Assembly (NCBI GenBank): GCA_030916665.1 | Contig: JAUPWC010000466.1 | Span: 1 to 10,757, forward strand | DNA length: 10,757 nucleotides | Direction: 5' to 3' | Source of the DNA: Verrucomicrobiota bacterium | GTDB lineage: Bacteria > Verrucomicrobiota > Verrucomicrobiia > Opitutales > Opitutaceae | Shown: positions 8,779 to 10,757 of the stretch, piece by piece | Layout: every line of letters starts with the position of its first letter | Position numbering within the stretch: position 1 is the stretch's first letter | Notes under the pieces: model-generated | What the model saw: the letters and a program-made list of their open reading frames with translations, nothing else | What the model was told of the DNA's origin: nothing | Database searches by the model: none | Position numbers and translations under genes: made by a program

Positions 8779-9042
8779 ATGGCCAACACCAAGTCCGCTA
8801 TCAAAGCCGCCCGCAAGACGCAGCGCAACGCCGCCCGCAACCAGACCATCAAGACCCGTCTGAAGACCTTGGCCAAGGCTGCCAAGGCCGCTGCGGCCGG
8901 CACCGACGCCGAGAAGGCCCGCGCTGCCGCCATCGCCTACACCTCCGCTTTGGACCGTGCCGTGAAGAGCAATGTCATCCATCGCAACGCGGCTTCGCAC
9001 CACAAGTCCCAGTATGCGAAGATCATCTTCGCGAAGAAATAA
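8779..9042 (+). CDS. rpsT: 30S ribosomal protein S20 (bS20)
   Basis: bS20 is a small primary binding protein of the 30S subunit that contacts 16S rRNA. This 87-residue, Lys/Arg/Ala-rich helical protein has the expected length and the family N-terminus MANTKSAIKAARKTQRN. Conserved features follow: an AARNQTIKTRLKTL segment, SALDRAVKSNVIHRNAASHHKS, and a basic tail. The start is the first ATG. No Shine-Dalgarno sequence lies before it; the leader instead has a pyrimidine-rich TCTTACTTT 5 bases upstream of the final AAGCC-ATG stretch's last bases, a string also found before gyrB. It is a single-gene unit, with its own candidate promoter and a strong terminator 22 bases after the stop. Codon use is strongly biased to C and G endings, as expected for a highly expressed gene. 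Confidence 0.98.
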   Translation: MANTKSAIKAARKTQRNAARNQTIKTRLKTLAKAAKAAAAGTDAEKARAAAIAYTSALDRAVKSNVIHRNAASHHKSQYAKIIFAKK

Positions 9043-9064
9043 TATACCGGCATTTCTATTTCCG

Positions 9065-9096
9065 ACCCGCGTGCCGATCCGGCCGCGGGTTTTTTA
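9065..9096 (+). terminator. Rho-independent terminator of rpsT
   Basis: ACCCGCG (9065-9071) pairs with CGCGGGT (9084-9090). An inner GCC/GGC pair (9073-9075 with 9081-9083) extends the stem past one bulged base. A run of T (9090-9095) follows directly. This is a textbook intrinsic terminator, 22 bases after the rpsT stop codon, and it separates rpsT from the nuclease-family gene downstream. Confidence 0.9.
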
Positions 9097-9149
9097 TTTG
9101 GGCAGATGCAGGATTGCCGCGGTTGAGGGCATTGCTGTTGTAGAGGGCT

Positions 9150-10757
9150 GTGCCGGACTCGCCCGACCAACCCCGCCGCCATTTCCTGACCTGGGACCGG
9201 CCGCTGCTGCCGCAGGCGGTCGAGTTTCTGGCGAGCGGCTGGTCGGGGGAGGGACCACTGGATCTTTCCGGTGTGCTCATCGTGGTGCCGACACGCCAGG
9301 CCGGCCGCCGGCTGCGCGAAGCGCTGGCCGTGCATGCGGCGGCGCACCGGCAGGCGGTTCTGGCACCGCGCGTGATGGGTCCCGACCAGTTGCTCGAGCC
9401 GCCTTCCGGCAAGGCCGTGGCCGCGCCGCTTGAGTCTCTCCTGGTGTGGACGGAAGTCCTGCGGGAGATCGATCTTGCCGGCTGCCGGGCGGTCTTTCCG
9501 GTTGATCCGCCGGAGCGCAGTTTCGCCTGGGCGCTCGGGCTCGCCCGCACTCTGCTGAAGCTGCAAAAGGACCTCGCTGAGGGAGGATTGCAGCTGGCGG
9601 ATGTCGAGTCCGTGGCCGGTGTTTTCGCCGAGTCTGACCGTTGGAGGCAGTTGGGCGCACTTGAGCAGATCCATGCTGCACGGTTGGCCAAGGCAGGGTT
9701 GTCGGATGCCGAGGCGGCGAAGATCGCCGGCGCCAGAAATCCCGTTCCGCCTGCCGGGGTGGGACGCATTGTGTTGCTGGCCGTGCCCGATCCGCTGCCG
9801 CTGGCGCTGCCGGTGCTCCGGGCTCATGCGCAGGCGTTGCCCGTTGAGGTGGTCGTGTATGCGCCTGAGGGGGAGGCGGCGCATTTCGACGAGTGGGGGC
9901 GCCCGTTGTCCGAAGCCTGGGCGCGTCGGGTGATCATGTTGCCTGACTGCGCCACGCACGTCCACCTGTGTGTTGACCCGGCGGCGCAGGCGGCGCGTTT
10001 GGTGGGGCAGGCCCGGGCCTACGCCGGCACCGAAGGGCGGCTCGCGGTCGGCATCGCCGATGCGGACGTGTTGCCGTCGGCGGAAAGCGCGCTGCGCGCA
10101 GCGGGCGTGCCGGTGTTCAACCCCGAGGGCCGGTCGCAGCGGCAGGGAGGCTTTCATCATCTGCTGGCTGCGCTGGCCGGTCTCGCGCAGTCACCGGAGT
10201 TTGACGCCGTGGCCCGCTTGGCCCGCTGCCCCGATGTGCTGGTTTGGCTCGAAGGCGTCCGAGGATCCGGCTTCTCGGCGGTCCGCTGGCTGGCCGGGCT
10301 CGATGAGTTGCACGCACGCCATTTGCCGCCCGATCTCTCGGCCGCCTTGCAGCAGGCGGACCGTCTGCGTGAATTTCCGGCGCTCGCGGCCGAATTGGCC
10401 GAAATCCACCGTTTGCACACGGTCCTGACGAGCGGATCCTTTGGCGAGAGCGTGTGCTCGGTCTTGACGGAGCTTTTTTCCCGCCGGCAGCAAGGCCTCT
10501 CGCCGGACTGGGTGGATTCTGTGGAAGCGTGGATGGAAATCGTGCGCGGTTGCACCGCACTCGAACAACGGCGCAGCCGGGCCAGCCGCTCCGACTGGTG
10601 GCAGCTTGCACTCAGCCTGCACGGCGACTCGCGGTTGAGCGGCGACAAGCCCGAGGGAGCGCTGGAACTGCAGGGCTGGCTGGAGCTGCCGTGGGAGGAT
10701 GCGCCGCATCTCGTGGTGGCCGGCTTCAATGACGGGCGCGTGCCCGATGCGGTCGCG
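9150..10757 (+). CDS. AddB-like / PD-(D/E)XK nuclease family protein, 3'-truncated
   Basis: 536 codons are visible and the frame is open to the window edge. The N-terminus has a helicase-like strand and motif, VLIVVPTRQAGRRLREAL (about 42-59), as in AddB and related proteins that pair an inactive UvrD-like region with a C-terminal PD-(D/E)XK nuclease. I see no Walker A GxGKT ahead of it, which fits loss of ATPase activity. ELQGWLELPWEDAPHLVVAG (about 506-525) and FNDGRVPD match the conserved segment before the nuclease part of such proteins. Relatives process double-strand breaks with AddA. The catalytic nuclease motif and any iron-sulfur cysteines lie beyond the window, so activity cannot be judged. 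An in-frame TAG sits three codons upstream, so GTG 9150 is the earliest start, with AGAGGG just before it. An addA-like helicase would be expected downstream. High Ala/Leu/Gly content makes finer assignment uncertain. Confidence 0.75.
   Translation, partial: MPDSPDQPRRHFLTWDRPLLPQAVEFLASGWSGEGPLDLSGVLIVVPTRQAGRRLREALAVHAAAHRQAVLAPRVMGPDQLLEPPSGKAVAAPLESLLVWTEVLREIDLAGCRAVFPVDPPERSFAWALGLARTLLKLQKDLAEGGLQLADVESVAGVFAESDRWRQLGALEQIHAARLAKAGLSDAEAAKIAGARNPVPPAGVGRIVLLAVPDPLPLALPVLRAHAQALPVEVVVYAPEGEAAHFDEWGRPLSEAWARRVIMLPDCATHVHLCVDPAAQAARLVGQARAYAGTEGRLAVGIADADVLPSAESALRAAGVPVFNPEGRSQRQGGFHHLLAALAGLAQSPEFDAVARLARCPDVLVWLEGVRGSGFSAVRWLAGLDELHARHLPPDLSAALQQADRLREFPALAAELAEIHRLHTVLTSGSFGESVCSVLTELFSRRQQGLSPDWVDSVEAWMEIVRGCTALEQRRSRASRSDWWQLALSLHGDSRLSGDKPEGALELQGWLELPWEDAPHLVVAGFNDGRVPDAVA

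Noticed and set aside
8937..10160. 407-residue open frame on the minus strand
   Set aside because: It crosses rpsT, its terminator and the AddB-like gene, has an Arg/Pro/Gln-rich product and matches no family I know.

Overview
The window looks like core chromosome of a GC-rich Gram-negative bacterium. The full-length-type GyrB with an insertion after the TOPRIM domain, the weak or absent Shine-Dalgarno sequences and the mix of genes suggest Verrucomicrobiota, perhaps Opitutaceae. That placement is pattern recognition, not a search result. I see no IS element, phage gene, CRISPR array, tRNA or rRNA. Nearly all sequence belongs to recognisable genes, so this is mostly an ordinary region with one accessory-type locus in the middle.

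Layout from left to right. (1) gyrB on the minus strand fills 1-2315 and runs off the left edge. (2) A 258-base divergent spacer follows, with a 12-bp perfect palindrome. (3) A plus-strand coiled-coil/C4 zinc-ribbon gene (2574-3281) runs directly into rnpB, the class A RNase P RNA (about 3279-3688). The rnpB 5' end coincides with the stop codon of the protein gene, and a plausible rnpB promoter lies inside the end of that CDS. A hairpin terminator closes the unit. (4) The minus-strand block 3749-8586, read right to left, is a CHASE4-like sensor histidine kinase, a NarL/DevR-type response regulator, an 8-bp-stem hairpin, then three genes for PilV/GspI-like, PilW/GspJ-like and PilX/GspK-like minor pilins. 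(5) A divergent spacer with a symmetrical rpsT promoter region leads to rpsT (ribosomal protein bS20) and a strong terminator. (6) An AddB-like/PD-(D/E)XK-family protein starts at GTG 9150 and runs off the right edge.

The most interesting part is the block at 3749-8586. The kinase and regulator genes are 2 bases apart and the three pilin genes are tightly packed (32-base overlap, 10-base gap), all in one direction. The I-J-K-like order and the large beta-rich C-terminal region of the last protein suggest a pilus or pseudopilus tip complex carrying a surface domain. The two-component system upstream may control it. That functional link is inference from position only.
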